Below are positions 17,777-25,410 of a stretch of 64,000 nt of DNA, in pieces (position 1 is the stretch's first letter; every line of letters starts with the position of its first letter). The DNA comes from Solimonas variicoloris DSM 15731. GTDB lineage: Bacteria > Pseudomonadota > Gammaproteobacteria > Nevskiales > Nevskiaceae. The position numbers and the translations under genes are program-made. Under the pieces are notes generated by a model. That model was given only the letters and a program-made list of their open reading frames with translations, searched no databases and was not told the origin of the DNA. The DNA lies in the NCBI RefSeq assembly GCF_000382285.1, contig NZ_KB907939.1, positions 1-64,000 on the forward strand. The letters run 5' to 3'.

Positions 17777-19380
17777 GCAGCCGCCTTGGCGGCCGGCGCC
17801 AGCGCTTCGGCGAGTGCGGTGGCATTGCGCGAGACGAAGCCGTAGATCGTCAGCTGCGGGTTGGCGCCGATCGAGCTCGGGAACATCGAGCCGTCGAAGA
17901 TCGACAGGTTCTCGGTCTCGTGATGGCGACCGCGGCTGTCGATCACGCAGCGCTGGCGGTCTTCGCCCATCGCGCAGCCGCCCATCAGGTGCGCCGTGAC
18001 CAGGCCGGTGCGGTGCTTGCGCATCGGCAGCGCCGCGATCGCCGCGCGCGCCTCGTCCATGTTGGCGCACGGCTCGGCGTCGATGTGCGCCGGACGCACG
18101 GACTTGGCGCCCGCCGCAAACTGGATCTCCGCCATCTGCACGAAGGCATGGCGCAGGGCGTTCCACAGCGGCTCGTGCACGTCGTAGTCGAACACCGGCT
18201 GGCCGGCGTCGTCGATGCGCACGCGGCCGCCGGCCGATTGCTCGTGGAAGCCGTCGCGCATCAGCGCGATCAGCACGTTGGTGTTCGGCAGCTGCGCCAT
18301 GTCCTGCGCGAGCGCGTCGCCGTAGCGCGCGAGCACGCTGCTGGCGAGCATCGGCTGCAGCGGCGGCACTTCGAGCTTGTAGCCGATGCCGCCGTCTTCC
18401 GGCCACAGGAAATGGTCGGAGTAGATCGACTGCGGCGCGCCGTGAAAGCCGTCGATCTGGCGCTCGAACACGGCGAGGCTGGCGTTGACCGGATGCACGC
18501 AGGTGCGCTGGCCGATGCGCTGATGCGGATCCGGCGCCTTCGAGCGCAGCAGCAGCGCCGGCGTGTTGATCGCGCCGCCGGCGAGCACGTAGTGCCTGGC
18601 GCGCACGTTCAGCGTGATGCCGGTCGGATGCCGCGTGTCGGCGTCGAGCGCGTGCACAGTCAGGCCGTTGACGCGGCCGCCGGCGAACTGCAGGCGGTCG
18701 GCGCGGGCGTGATGGACCAGCGTCATGCCGCGGTCGAGCGCCGCCGGGATCGTCGTCACCAGCATCGACTGCTTGGCGTTGACCGGGCAGCCGACGCCGC
18801 AGTAGCCGAGGTTCCAGCAGCCGCGCACGTTGCGCGGGATCGTCTTCCAGTGCAGACCGAGCTTCTCGCAGCCGTCGCGTAGCACGGCGTTGTTGGCGTT
18901 CGGCTCGGCCGCCCACGGCGCGACGCCGAGACGCTCTTCCATCTTCGCGAACCACGGCGCCATGTCGTCGCTGGCGGAGCTCTTCAGGCCGAAGTCGCGG
19001 GTCCAGTATTCGAGCGTCTGCGCCGGCGTGCGAATGCTGGTCGTCCAGTTGACCAGCGTGGTGCCGCCGACCGCGCGGCCCTGCAGGATCGGGATCGCGC
19101 CGTCCGAGGTCGCGCGTCCGGCGGCCTCCTGGTAGAGCTTGCTGTACGAGCTGAATTCGTCGAGCGCCTTGAAGTCGCGCGAGGTGTAGAGCGCGCCTTC
19201 TTCCAGCATCAGCACCGACAGGCCGGCCGCGCTGAGGATCTCGGCGGCGGTACCGCCGCCGGCGCCGCTGCCGACGATGACGACGTCGGCTTCCAGCGTC
19301 TCGTCGCGCGTCAGCGTCGAGGCGTCGCGAATCTTCCAGCCCTTGGCGAGGCCGTCGGTGTAAAGGTCATTGATGGCCAT
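17773..19380 (-). CDS. GMC-family oxidoreductase (alcohol oxidase/dehydrogenase-like)
   Basis: A 535-residue flavoprotein. The FAD dinucleotide motif VVIVGSGAGGGTAAEIL is at about 35-51. A Cys-rich segment (GCWNLGYCGVGCPVNAKQS) matches the long-chain-alcohol-oxidase branch of GMC enzymes. The C-terminal block HLMGGCAMG and DGSMFPSSIGANPQLT carries the FAD/active-site end of the fold. Substrate is not determinable, but the desaturase neighbours and the branch suggest long-chain alcohols or sterol-like lipids. It is 8 bp downstream of the Tat-leader protein, a typical small-subunit partner. Confidence 0.85.
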   Translation of the reverse strand: MAINDLYTDGLAKGWKIRDASTLTRDETLEADVVIVGSGAGGGTAAEILSAAGLSVLMLEEGALYTSRDFKALDEFSSYSKLYQEAAGRATSDGAIPILQGRAVGGTTLVNWTTSIRTPAQTLEYWTRDFGLKSSASDDMAPWFAKMEERLGVAPWAAEPNANNAVLRDGCEKLGLHWKTIPRNVRGCWNLGYCGVGCPVNAKQSMLVTTIPAALDRGMTLVHHARADRLQFAGGRVNGLTVHALDADTRHPTGITLNVRARHYVLAGGAINTPALLLRSKAPDPHQRIGQRTCVHPVNASLAVFERQIDGFHGAPQSIYSDHFLWPEDGGIGYKLEVPPLQPMLASSVLARYGDALAQDMAQLPNTNVLIALMRDGFHEQSAGGRVRIDDAGQPVFDYDVHEPLWNALRHAFVQMAEIQFAAGAKSVRPAHIDAEPCANMDEARAAIAALPMRKHRTGLVTAHLMGGCAMGEDRQRCVIDSRGRHHETENLSIFDGSMFPSSIGANPQLTIYGFVSRNATALAEALAPAAKAAA

Positions 19381-19388
19381 GGCGGGAC

Positions 19389-19967
19389 TCAGGCGTTGAG
19401 GGCGGCGACCGCCCAGGCCGGCGGGCCCGGGTAGCGCGCCAGCGGATAGGCGACCGGCTGGCTCCAGAAGACGATGCTGCCGATCTTCGCGAGCGCGCGG
19501 AAGGCGCCGTTGAGCAGGCCCAGGCGGCTGGCGCTGAAGTTGGCGAGCAGGGCCTGCATGTCGGCCGCCGTGGCTTCCGACCACGGCTTGGCGACGCCGC
19601 CGGCGAAGCGGCGGAACGGCCCCCACTGCAGGAGGTCGAACAGCTTGCGCACTTCCTTCTGCGCTGGCGCGCCGAGCGCGTCCAGGCAGATGTCGATGCG
19701 GCGCACGCCTTCTTCGAGGGCGGCGTCGGCGACCGCCGGGTCGGCGGGCAGCGCCGAGCCGGCGACGCCGGCGACGAGCAGGCGCGCGAATGGCAGGTCG
19801 GCGGCGGTCAGCCAGCGGAAGCCGGCGGCGGCCGGCGTGGCCTGCTGGCTGCAGCCGGCGAGCTGCACGCTGGCGCCGAGCAGGGTGAAGGCGGCGGCGC
19901 TGCCGGCGCCGAGTTTGAGAAAGCCGCGGCGATCCAGCGCCGTGGCGGGCGCCCAGTCGGGGGACAT
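19389..19967 (-). CDS. Tat-exported small partner of GMC oxidoreductase
   Basis: A 192-residue protein with a twin-arginine leader, DRRGFLKLGAGSAAAFTLLG, followed by a lipobox-like LAGCS. The mature part is helical with no cofactor motif. Its length, leader and position upstream of a GMC gene fit gluconate-2-dehydrogenase-subunit-3-type small subunits, which escort the large subunit through Tat. The start at 19967 is chosen because GGAGGAG lies just before it; a longer frame to 20012 would run through the palindrome. Confidence 0.75.
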   Translation of the reverse strand: MSPDWAPATALDRRGFLKLGAGSAAAFTLLGASVQLAGCSQQATPAAAGFRWLTAADLPFARLLVAGVAGSALPADPAVADAALEEGVRRIDICLDALGAPAQKEVRKLFDLLQWGPFRRFAGGVAKPWSEATAADMQALLANFSASRLGLLNGAFRALAKIGSIVFWSQPVAYPLARYPGPPAWAVAALNA

Positions 19968-19994
19968 CGGGACTCCTCCGTTCGGTCTTGTATT

Positions 19995-20014
19995 AATTGA
20001 ACGATAGATCAATT
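19995..20014. promoter_or_regulatory. TetR-type palindromic operator upstream of GMC operon
   Basis: AATTGA and TCAATT are separated by 8 bp; the inner half-sites read TTGAACGAT and AGATCAA. Palindromes of this kind are bound by TetR-family regulators such as those controlling fatty-acid genes. The site is 27 bp upstream of the Tat-leader gene. No TetR gene lies in the window, so the regulator would act in trans. The rest of the 200-bp gap to the acyl-ACP desaturase shows nothing clear. Confidence 0.5.
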
Positions 20015-20168
20015 CCGGCCCGCAGAGCGGACCGGAGACGCCGCGACTCTAGCGCGGCGGCATCCGGTCTGCGATTGGCCCTGGCGCCCGCGAGGTGGGC
20101 GACCGACCGTCAGAAGCGATCAGCAGCGCGAGGTGCGCGCCGCAGCAGGGCGGCGGCCGGCGCGTGCC

Positions 20169-21152
20169 TCAGAGACGGATCGCGCGGCCGAAGATGAAGT
20201 CGAAGTGGAAGTCGCGGGCCGCGGTCTTGGCGTTCTGGAAATCCGCCATGCGCGCGAGGCGCGTCGGCACCTTCATCAGCTTTTCCTGGGCTTCGCGCCC
20301 GGCGGCCGACAGGTTGGTCATCACGCCGATCTTCCAGAAGTCGAGTAGTTCCTCGACGATTTCCTTGTACTGGCTCGCGCAGAAGACCCCGGCGCGGCGC
20401 ACGACCTCGCTCATGTCGTCGTAGCCGCGGATCGCGTGGCCCGGCATCGCGAAGTTCAGCGTCACCTTGAGCAGCGACTGCAGCGCGCGGTTCGGGTCGC
20501 GCTCGAGGATCGCGCCGAACACGGCGCGATAGAACTGGTAGTGGCGCGACTCATCACTGGCCAGATGGGCGAGCACCTTCTGCGCCATCGGCTCGATCGC
20601 CGAGCACAGGCGGCCGGCGTTGGCGTGCGAGATCTGCGTGGCCTTTTCCTGCAACGAGGTATACGCGAGCAGGCGATACGGATCCTGCTCCCAGTCCGGG
20701 TTGAAGCCGGCCTCGATGTAGCGGTACTGCAGCTTCTCGAGCGCCCCCATGTCGAACAGGCGGGCGTCGCGCACGTAGTCGCGCAGCGCGCAGCCGTGGC
20801 GATCCTCTTCGGCCGTCCACAGATTGTTCCAGTCGCTCCACGGCGTGCTGTTGCCGAGGTGCACGGCGATCAGGCGATGGAAGTGCGGCAGGCCTTCTTC
20901 GGTCAGCAGGTTCAGCGCGATGGCGACGCGGACGGTGTCCGGCAGGCCGCGCGCGGCATCGCGGATGCGGGCCAGCTCGGCGTCGGCGGCGGCGTCGAGA
21001 TTGGCGTCGGCCGGCATCAGATCGTTCGGGAACCACAGGCGGCGCTTCTCGACATGCAGTGCCATCTGCTGGGCGACCACACCTTCGATCGCGACCAGGG
21101 TCTCGATTTGATCGGGAGAGCCGAAACGCGCATTGAGCGCCAAGCCAGACAT
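20169..21152 (-). CDS. Acyl-ACP desaturase (soluble di-iron, FA_desaturase_2)
   Basis: A 327-residue soluble desaturase of the stearoyl-ACP/DesA1 type, making monounsaturated acyl chains. The di-iron ligands appear as the paired motifs EEDRHG (about 115-120) and DESRHYQFY (about 205-213), with the first Glu in the helix AIEGVVAQQM. Overall length matches bacterial members. The ATG at 21152 has GGAG nine bases upstream; a TTG at 21176 is less likely. This is a second desaturase, unrelated in fold to the membrane one at 13757-14926. It precedes the GMC operon on the same strand. Confidence 0.88.
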   Translation of the reverse strand: MSGLALNARFGSPDQIETLVAIEGVVAQQMALHVEKRRLWFPNDLMPADANLDAAADAELARIRDAARGLPDTVRVAIALNLLTEEGLPHFHRLIAVHLGNSTPWSDWNNLWTAEEDRHGCALRDYVRDARLFDMGALEKLQYRYIEAGFNPDWEQDPYRLLAYTSLQEKATQISHANAGRLCSAIEPMAQKVLAHLASDESRHYQFYRAVFGAILERDPNRALQSLLKVTLNFAMPGHAIRGYDDMSEVVRRAGVFCASQYKEIVEELLDFWKIGVMTNLSAAGREAQEKLMKVPTRLARMADFQNAKTAARDFHFDFIFGRAIRL

Positions 21153-21229
21153 CGTCAATAACTCCGGGTGATTCAATGGGAGCGGCCGCTTTGCCGGCCA
21201 CGGTAAGGCGAGCTTATAAGAAATTCACA

Positions 21230-21775
21230 TTACCCGCGACGGACCAGACTGAGGAACTCCTCGCGGGTCCGGTGATCTTCCCGGAAGCGGCCCACCATCA
21301 TCGACGTGACCATCGTCGAATTCTGCTTCTGGACACCGCGCATCATCGCGCACAAATGCTGCGCCTCGATGACGACGCCGACGCCGTGCGCGCCGGTCAC
21401 CGACTGGATGCAGGTGCCGATCTGCTGGGTCAGGTTCTCCTGGATCTGCAGACGGCGCGCGAACATGTCGACGATGCGCGGAATCTTCGACAGGCCGATG
21501 ACCTTGCCGGCCGGCAGGTAGGCGACGTGCGCCTTGCCGATGAACGGCAGCAGATGGTGCTCGCACAGCGAGTACAGCTCGATGTCGCGGACGATCACCA
21601 TTTCGTCGTTGCTCGACTCGAAGACGGCGCCGTTGACGATCTCGTTGACGTCCTGCTCGTAGCCGCGGGTCAGGAACTCCATCGCCTTGGCGGCGCGGTG
21701 CGGCGTGCGCAGCAGGCCCTCCCGCTCGGGGTTCTCGCCGATCGCTTCGATGATGGCGCGAAAGTTCTCTTCCAT
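21230..21775 (-). CDS. folE: GTP cyclohydrolase I
   Basis: A 181-residue type-IA enzyme that converts GTP to 7,8-dihydroneopterin triphosphate, the first step of folate and tetrahydrobiopterin synthesis. Zinc ligands are visible: Cys and His in [11 protein letters not shown] and Cys in [10 protein letters not shown]. The conserved [14 protein letters not shown] and [12 protein letters not shown]-type blocks are present. It is divergent from parB with a palindrome in the shared control region. Confidence 0.95.
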   Translation of the reverse strand: MEENFRAIIEAIGENPEREGLLRTPHRAAKAMEFLTRGYEQDVNEIVNGAVFESSNDEMVIVRDIELYSLCEHHLLPFIGKAHVAYLPAGKVIGLSKIPRIVDMFARRLQIQENLTQQIGTCIQSVTGAHGVGVVIEAQHLCAMMRGVQKQNSTMVTSMMVGRFREDHRTREEFLSLVRRG

Positions 21776-21796
21776 CGTCCCTTCCGTTATTCGTTG

Positions 21797-21808
21797 TAAT
21801 GCGCATTA
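21797..21808. promoter_or_regulatory. Palindrome upstream of folE
   Basis: TAATGCGCATTA is a perfect 12-bp palindrome 22 bp upstream of the folE start. It is AT-rich at its ends in an otherwise GC-rich stretch and could be an operator or part of the folE promoter. No regulator is identified. Confidence 0.35.
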
Positions 21809-21878
21809 TTCCACGCCTTGGCGGCGCGGCGTGCGCCTGGGGCCGTCGGCGCGGCGGGCGCGGCGCGGCGGCGGCCCG

Positions 21879-21890
21879 TAAAATGCGCGC
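21879..21890 (+). promoter_or_regulatory. -10 element of parB, possibly leaderless
   Basis: TAAAAT at 21879-21884 is followed by GCGCGC and then directly by the parB ATG at 21891. If the hexamer is the -10, transcription would begin at or within a base or two of the start codon, giving a leaderless mRNA. No Shine-Dalgarno sequence is visible. No good -35 is present. Confidence 0.4.
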
Positions 21891-22691
21891 ATGAGCCGCA
21901 AGCGCGCCCCCGGCGAAATCCGCGATATCCCGATCGACCTGATCCGGCCCGGCAGTCAGCAGGCGCGTCGGCACTTCGACGCCGATGCGCTGCGCGAGCT
22001 GGCCGGCAGCATCAAGGAATCCGGCGTCGTGCAGCCGATCGTGCTGCGCACGCGGGTCTGGGGCTACGAGCTGCTGGCCGGCGAACGGCGCTGGCGCGCC
22101 GCGCAGCAGGCCGGGCTGCACGAGATTCCGGCGCTGATCCGCGACGACCTGTCCGACAGCGAAGCCTTCGTGCTCGGCCTGATCGAGAACCTGCAGCGCG
22201 AATCGCTGACGCCGATGGAGACCGCCGCCGGACTGAAACGCCTCGGCGAACTGTTCTCGCTCAAGCACAGCGAGATCGGCGAGCGCATCGGCAAGTCGCG
22301 CGAATACGTGACGAACTACCTGCGCCTGCTCAATCTCGCGCCCGAGGTGGCGGCGCTGGTCAACGAAGGGCATATCCTGCTCGGCCACGCCAAGGTGCTG
22401 GCCGGTGTGCCGGTGGCCGACCAGGTGCGCTATGCCGACGAGATCATCCGCCACAAGCTCACCGTGCGCGGACTCGAGCAGCGCATCGCCGCGGCGCGCG
22501 ACAAGCTCGTCGTGTTCCGGCCGGGCAAGCCGAGCGACTGGCAGCGCCTCGAGCGCGAGCTCGCCGATCATCTGGCCTGCCCGGTGACGGTCAGCGCCGA
22601 CAAGGCGGGCAAGGGCGAGCTGCGGGTGAAGTTCCATTCGCTTGACGAGCTCGACGGCGTATTGGCCAAGATCGGCTATGTCGCCAAGTGA
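21891..22691 (+). CDS. parB: ParB/Spo0J/Noc-family partition protein
   Basis: A 266-residue protein with the CTP-binding ParB/Srx domain (about 10-105, including GYELLAGERRWRAAQQAG and VLGLIENLQRESLTPMETA) and a central HTH DNA-binding domain (about 115-190, with IGERIGKSREYVTNYLRLL and HILLGHAKVLAG). The C-terminal dimerisation region is short. It lacks a parA gene beside it, unlike canonical chromosomal parAB. No consensus parS (TGTTTCACGTGAAACA type) was seen nearby, but three DnaA-box-like repeats start 10 bp after its stop. It could be the chromosomal ParB or a paralogue. Confidence 0.88.
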   Translation: MSRKRAPGEIRDIPIDLIRPGSQQARRHFDADALRELAGSIKESGVVQPIVLRTRVWGYELLAGERRWRAAQQAGLHEIPALIRDDLSDSEAFVLGLIENLQRESLTPMETAAGLKRLGELFSLKHSEIGERIGKSREYVTNYLRLLNLAPEVAALVNEGHILLGHAKVLAGVPVADQVRYADEIIRHKLTVRGLEQRIAAARDKLVVFRPGKPSDWQRLERELADHLACPVTVSADKAGKGELRVKFHSLDELDGVLAKIGYVAK

Positions 22692-22700
22692 TCGCGGCGA

Positions 22701-23007
22701 GTTGTCCCCAGAGCGCGGGGAAAAGCCTGTGGATAGCCGTCGGATGAAGTGCGTGTGATGCCGATGGCGGCTGCGTTTCAAGCCGATCGGCGCTTTTTTC
22801 GGCGACCGGCGGTGCGCGGATGCCGAGTTATCGACAATGGCGCGGGATAAGCTTGTGGATAGCGCGCGGATGAAGTGGCGCAGAGCTTGCTGCGACAAGC
22901 CTGAGCTGCGGTGCCGGTGAAAAATTCAGCAGCGGCGCGGGCTTGGCGGCAAGAGTTATCGACAGCGGGGCGGGATAAGCCTGTGGATGAGTTGCGGATG
23001 GAGTGCC
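22701..23007. repeat. Three copies of a ~53-bp block with DnaA-box-like motifs
   Basis: Blocks begin at 22701, 22827 and 22955, about 127 bp apart. Each has a TTATCGACA-like box at the left (22828-22836 and 22956-22964; the first copy reads TTGTCCCCA), then a G-run with GGGATAAGC or GGGAAAAGC. An inverted TGTGGATAG/TGTGGATGA box follows (22728-22736, 22854-22862, 22982-22990), then CGGATGAAGTG or CGGATGGAGTG. Internal spacing is the same in all three: 28 bp from block start to right box. After blocks 2 and 3 the next 50 bp also match, including an A5-6 run. TTATCGACA and CTATCCACA each differ by one base from the DnaA box TTATCCACA. The repeats fill the 395-bp gap from parB to the next gene. 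Confidence 0.75.
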
Positions 23008-23086
23008 ACCGGGCCAGCTGTGATGCGGCCTGCTGCGGGGCTGCGCAAAAAATCATCGCGCCGGCGGGCTGAACGGCAGGAGCGGC

Positions 23087-23833
23087 ATGCAGATCGAATT
23101 GTTCCGCGACGACTATCACTTCGAGGAGCGGGTCAGCGCCAAGGCGCGCAGCATCCGTCTCGAAGTGCGGCCGGACCGTCGCGTGGTGCTCGTCTACCCG
23201 CGCTGGACGCCGCGCGCCGAGGCCCTGGCTTTCCTGCGCTCGCGCGAGCGCTGGGTGCGCGAGAAGCTGGCCGAGATGGCGCAGCTCGCCGCCGCCCGGC
23301 CGCTGCCGCAACAGCTGCGCTGGGACGGCAGCGATCTGCTCCAGCTGCGCGGCCGCGAGCTGGCGGTGCGCGTCGAGCCGGCGCGCCTGCGCAGCGTCAA
23401 CGTGCGTTTCGAGCCCGAGCGCATCGTCGTGTTCGCGCCGCCGGCGCTGCGCGAGACGCCACGCAAGCTGGAGGCGGCGCTGCGCCAGGCGCTCGCGCAT
23501 CAGGCGCGGCTGGACGCAGTGCGCCTGCTCGAGGACGGCGCCGCTCCGCTCGGCGTGCGCTACCGCGAGCTGCGCATCAACGATCCGCAGACGCTGTGGG
23601 GCAGCTGCAATCCGGGCGCGGTGATCTGCCTGTCGTGGCGCCTGGTGATGGCGCCGCCCGAAGTGTTCCGCTACGTCGCGGTGCACGAGCTCTGCCATCT
23701 GGTCCATCTCGATCACTCGGCGCGGTTCTGGAACCTGGTGGGGCGGCAGATGCCCGATTACGAAACGCACAAGCGCTGGCTGCGCGACCACGGCCACCAG
23801 CTGCACGGCTGGCTGCCGCGGCGCAAGGCTTGA
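23087..23833 (+). CDS. YgjP/WLM-type zinc metallopeptidase (DUF45)
   Basis: A 248-residue protein of the DUF45/YgjP family. The zinc-peptidase motif HELCHLVHLDHSARFW is at about residues 204-219; the upstream DPQTLWGSCNPGAVICLSWRL is the family hallmark. An N-terminal beta domain (SIRLEVRPDRRVVLVYP) precedes it. Family members are related to SprT/Wss1-type proteases but most have no known substrate. GGAG lies upstream of the ATG at 23087. The last repeat of the DnaA-box-like array lies just upstream. Confidence 0.85.
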   Translation: MQIELFRDDYHFEERVSAKARSIRLEVRPDRRVVLVYPRWTPRAEALAFLRSRERWVREKLAEMAQLAAARPLPQQLRWDGSDLLQLRGRELAVRVEPARLRSVNVRFEPERIVVFAPPALRETPRKLEAALRQALAHQARLDAVRLLEDGAAPLGVRYRELRINDPQTLWGSCNPGAVICLSWRLVMAPPEVFRYVAVHELCHLVHLDHSARFWNLVGRQMPDYETHKRWLRDHGHQLHGWLPRRKA

Positions 23834-23904
23834 GTGCGCCCCGCGCAGGGGCTATCGTCGGCTCACAAACGCCACTGCGCGTCGGGCGGATCGAGGAGAG
23901 CGAT

Positions 23905-24309
23905 ATGGCCACGCTGGAAAAAGTCAGCGTCCGCGACTACATGAGCACGCGGCTGATGAGCTTCACCCCCGAGATGGAGGTGATGAACGCTGTGCACCAG
24001 CTGGTCAAGAGCGGTCACTCCGGCGCGCCTGTGGTCGATGCGCAGGGCACGCTGGTCGGCATGCTGTCGGAGCGCGACTGCCTGCAGATCGCGATGGTTG
24101 CCGCGCAGGACACCTGCGTCGCCGGCCCGGTCAGCCAGTACATGAGTACCAAGGTCGAGACCGTCAGCTCGGACATGAGCCTCGCGCAGCTGGCGGGCTT
24201 GTTCATCAGCAACCGCCACTTCCGCCGCTACCCGGTGGTCGACGGCGGCAAGCTGGTTGGGCAGATCTCGCGTTCCGACGTGCTGCGCGCGATCAGCCAC
24301 TGCTGCTGA
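23905..24309 (+). CDS. CBS-domain pair protein
   Basis: A 134-residue protein made of two CBS domains (about 10-65 and 75-130), with the typical VRDYMSTRLMSFTPEM, HSGAPVVDAQGTLVGMLSERD and RRYPVVDGGKLVGQISRSDV patterns. Such pairs bind adenine nucleotides and regulate partners, or act alone as sensors. There is no fused effector domain. GAGGAG precedes the ATG. A GC palindrome GCGGCGCGCGCCGC follows the stop at 24311-24324, shared with the convergent gene. Confidence 0.88.
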   Translation: MATLEKVSVRDYMSTRLMSFTPEMEVMNAVHQLVKSGHSGAPVVDAQGTLVGMLSERDCLQIAMVAAQDTCVAGPVSQYMSTKVETVSSDMSLAQLAGLFISNRHFRRYPVVDGGKLVGQISRSDVLRAISHCC

Positions 24310-24324
24310 GGCGGCGCGCGCCGC

Positions 24325-24804
24325 TCAGGGCGTGCAGGGCCCCATGTAGCGGCCGTTGATCTTCTGCGTCATCTCGATCGGGGCGCCGCTGCGGTCCTTG
24401 CCGGTGACGTGGGTCGTCGAGGTCATCGTTCCGCCGCTGTAGGTCGCGGTGCCCGTCGCATTCATCTTGCCGTGCGGCGAATCGCAGACCGAGGCCCACT
24501 CGACGGTGTTGCCGCGGCGATCCATGCGCGTGATCTTGCAGTGCTCGCCGCTCTGGTCGTTGCGCGGGACCAGGTCCGCCTGCGTCAGGCAATGCTCGTA
24601 GTTCATCGTCATGCCGCCCGCGCCCATCTGCGGCAGTGCCATGCCGGGCGGCAGCTTCGAGGCATCGACTTTCGGCATCGCGGGCATGTTCGGCATTTCC
24701 ATGGTCATGGTGTAGGCCCAGCGGCCCTCGCGAATGTCCTCGGCCTGCGCGCCAAAAGTCGCGGCCAGCAGCAGGCCGGCGAGCGCCGGTGCGATCGTCT
24801 TCAT
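24325..24804 (-). CDS. DUF3617-family exported protein
   Basis: A 159-residue protein with a signal peptide (MKTIAPALAGLLLAATFGAQA-ED). The DUF3617 pattern follows: EGRWAYTMTMEMP, HCLTQADLVP, CKITRMDRRGNTVEW, GTATYSGGTMTSTTHV and a C-terminal CTP motif. Cysteines are paired as in the family. The function is unknown; members are periplasmic or outer-membrane associated. A Met/Pro-rich segment (MPNMPAMPKV) near 37-65 is unusual and could bind copper or simply be a linker. It lies 23 bp downstream of the next gene on the same strand. Confidence 0.75.
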   Translation of the reverse strand: MKTIAPALAGLLLAATFGAQAEDIREGRWAYTMTMEMPNMPAMPKVDASKLPPGMALPQMGAGGMTMNYEHCLTQADLVPRNDQSGEHCKITRMDRRGNTVEWASVCDSPHGKMNATGTATYSGGTMTSTTHVTGKDRSGAPIEMTQKINGRYMGPCTP

Positions 24805-24827
24805 GGTCGGTTTCTCCGGTGCCGGCT

Positions 24828-25076
24828 TTACTTGAACAGCTTGTTGAAGACCTTGTCGAGCGCCTTGTCGACGGCCTCGTCGGTCTTTTCGTCGACCTTG
24901 TTGTCGACGCGCTGGGTGACGCGGTCGGTCTGGCGCTCGACCTTGCCGCCGGCGTAGTCACCGGCCGCGTCGGCGGCCTGGTGGCCGGCGTCTGCTTCCC
25001 CGGCCGGCGGTTCGGCGGCGAGCGCGCTGCCGAACAGCAGGGCGGCGGTCACGGCGAGATAGGCAGGCTGGTTCAT
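24828..25076 (-). CDS. Small exported Lys/Asp-rich protein
   Basis: An 82-residue protein, not recognised. The signal peptide MNQPAYLAVTAALLFGSALA is followed by a mature chain with repeated charged heptad-like units (VDNKVDEKTDEAVDKALDKV) that look like an amphipathic helix. The start at 25076 has GGGGGAG before it. It is the first gene of a two-gene unit with the DUF3617 protein. The charged helical repeat resembles small periplasmic stress proteins only in general character. Confidence 0.6.
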   Translation of the reverse strand: MNQPAYLAVTAALLFGSALAAEPPAGEADAGHQAADAAGDYAGGKVERQTDRVTQRVDNKVDEKTDEAVDKALDKVFNKLFK

Positions 25077-25221
25077 GGTTCTCCCCCAAGATGTCGTGGT
25101 GCAAGACGGCGCATGGTCGAAGAATCGCCGATCGCCAACCGAGACCTGGGTAGCAACGCGGCGGCGGGTTCGTGCGCCAGTCCACACCCGGCCTGCCGGC
25201 AGTCGCCAGGACGCGGGCAAT

Positions 25222-25256
25222 AAAAAAGGGCTCTCTCGGGGGGGTGAGAGAGCCCT
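25222..25256 (-). terminator. Rho-independent terminator of mnmG
   Basis: A stem AGGGCTCTCTC/GAGAGAGCCCT (25228-25237 with 25246-25255) has a G-rich loop. On the minus strand it is followed by TTTTTTA. It lies 155 bp downstream of the mnmG stop on that strand. The rest of the 334-bp gap (25077-25410) shows no gene. Confidence 0.85.
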
Positions 25257-25410
25257 CGGGGCGCCCTGCGGGGGGATGCAGGGCTGGGGGGACTATTCAG
25301 CAGGGCGACGACGATCTGGTTCGTGTCGCGCTGGCCCGGATGTCCTTGCGGTCCGATCCGGCCGTGACATGCAGACTACGGGCCCGCGCTGAATTGCAGA
25401 TGAACGGGTG

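Noticed and set aside
21891-23087. A parS site next to parB
   Set aside because: No sequence close to the palindromic TGTTTCACGTGAAACA consensus was found in this gap; the repeats there resemble DnaA boxes instead.
24311-24324. GC palindrome between the CBS gene and the DUF3617 gene as a terminator
   Set aside because: It has a perfect 14-bp palindrome but no loop and no T-run, so termination is not supported.
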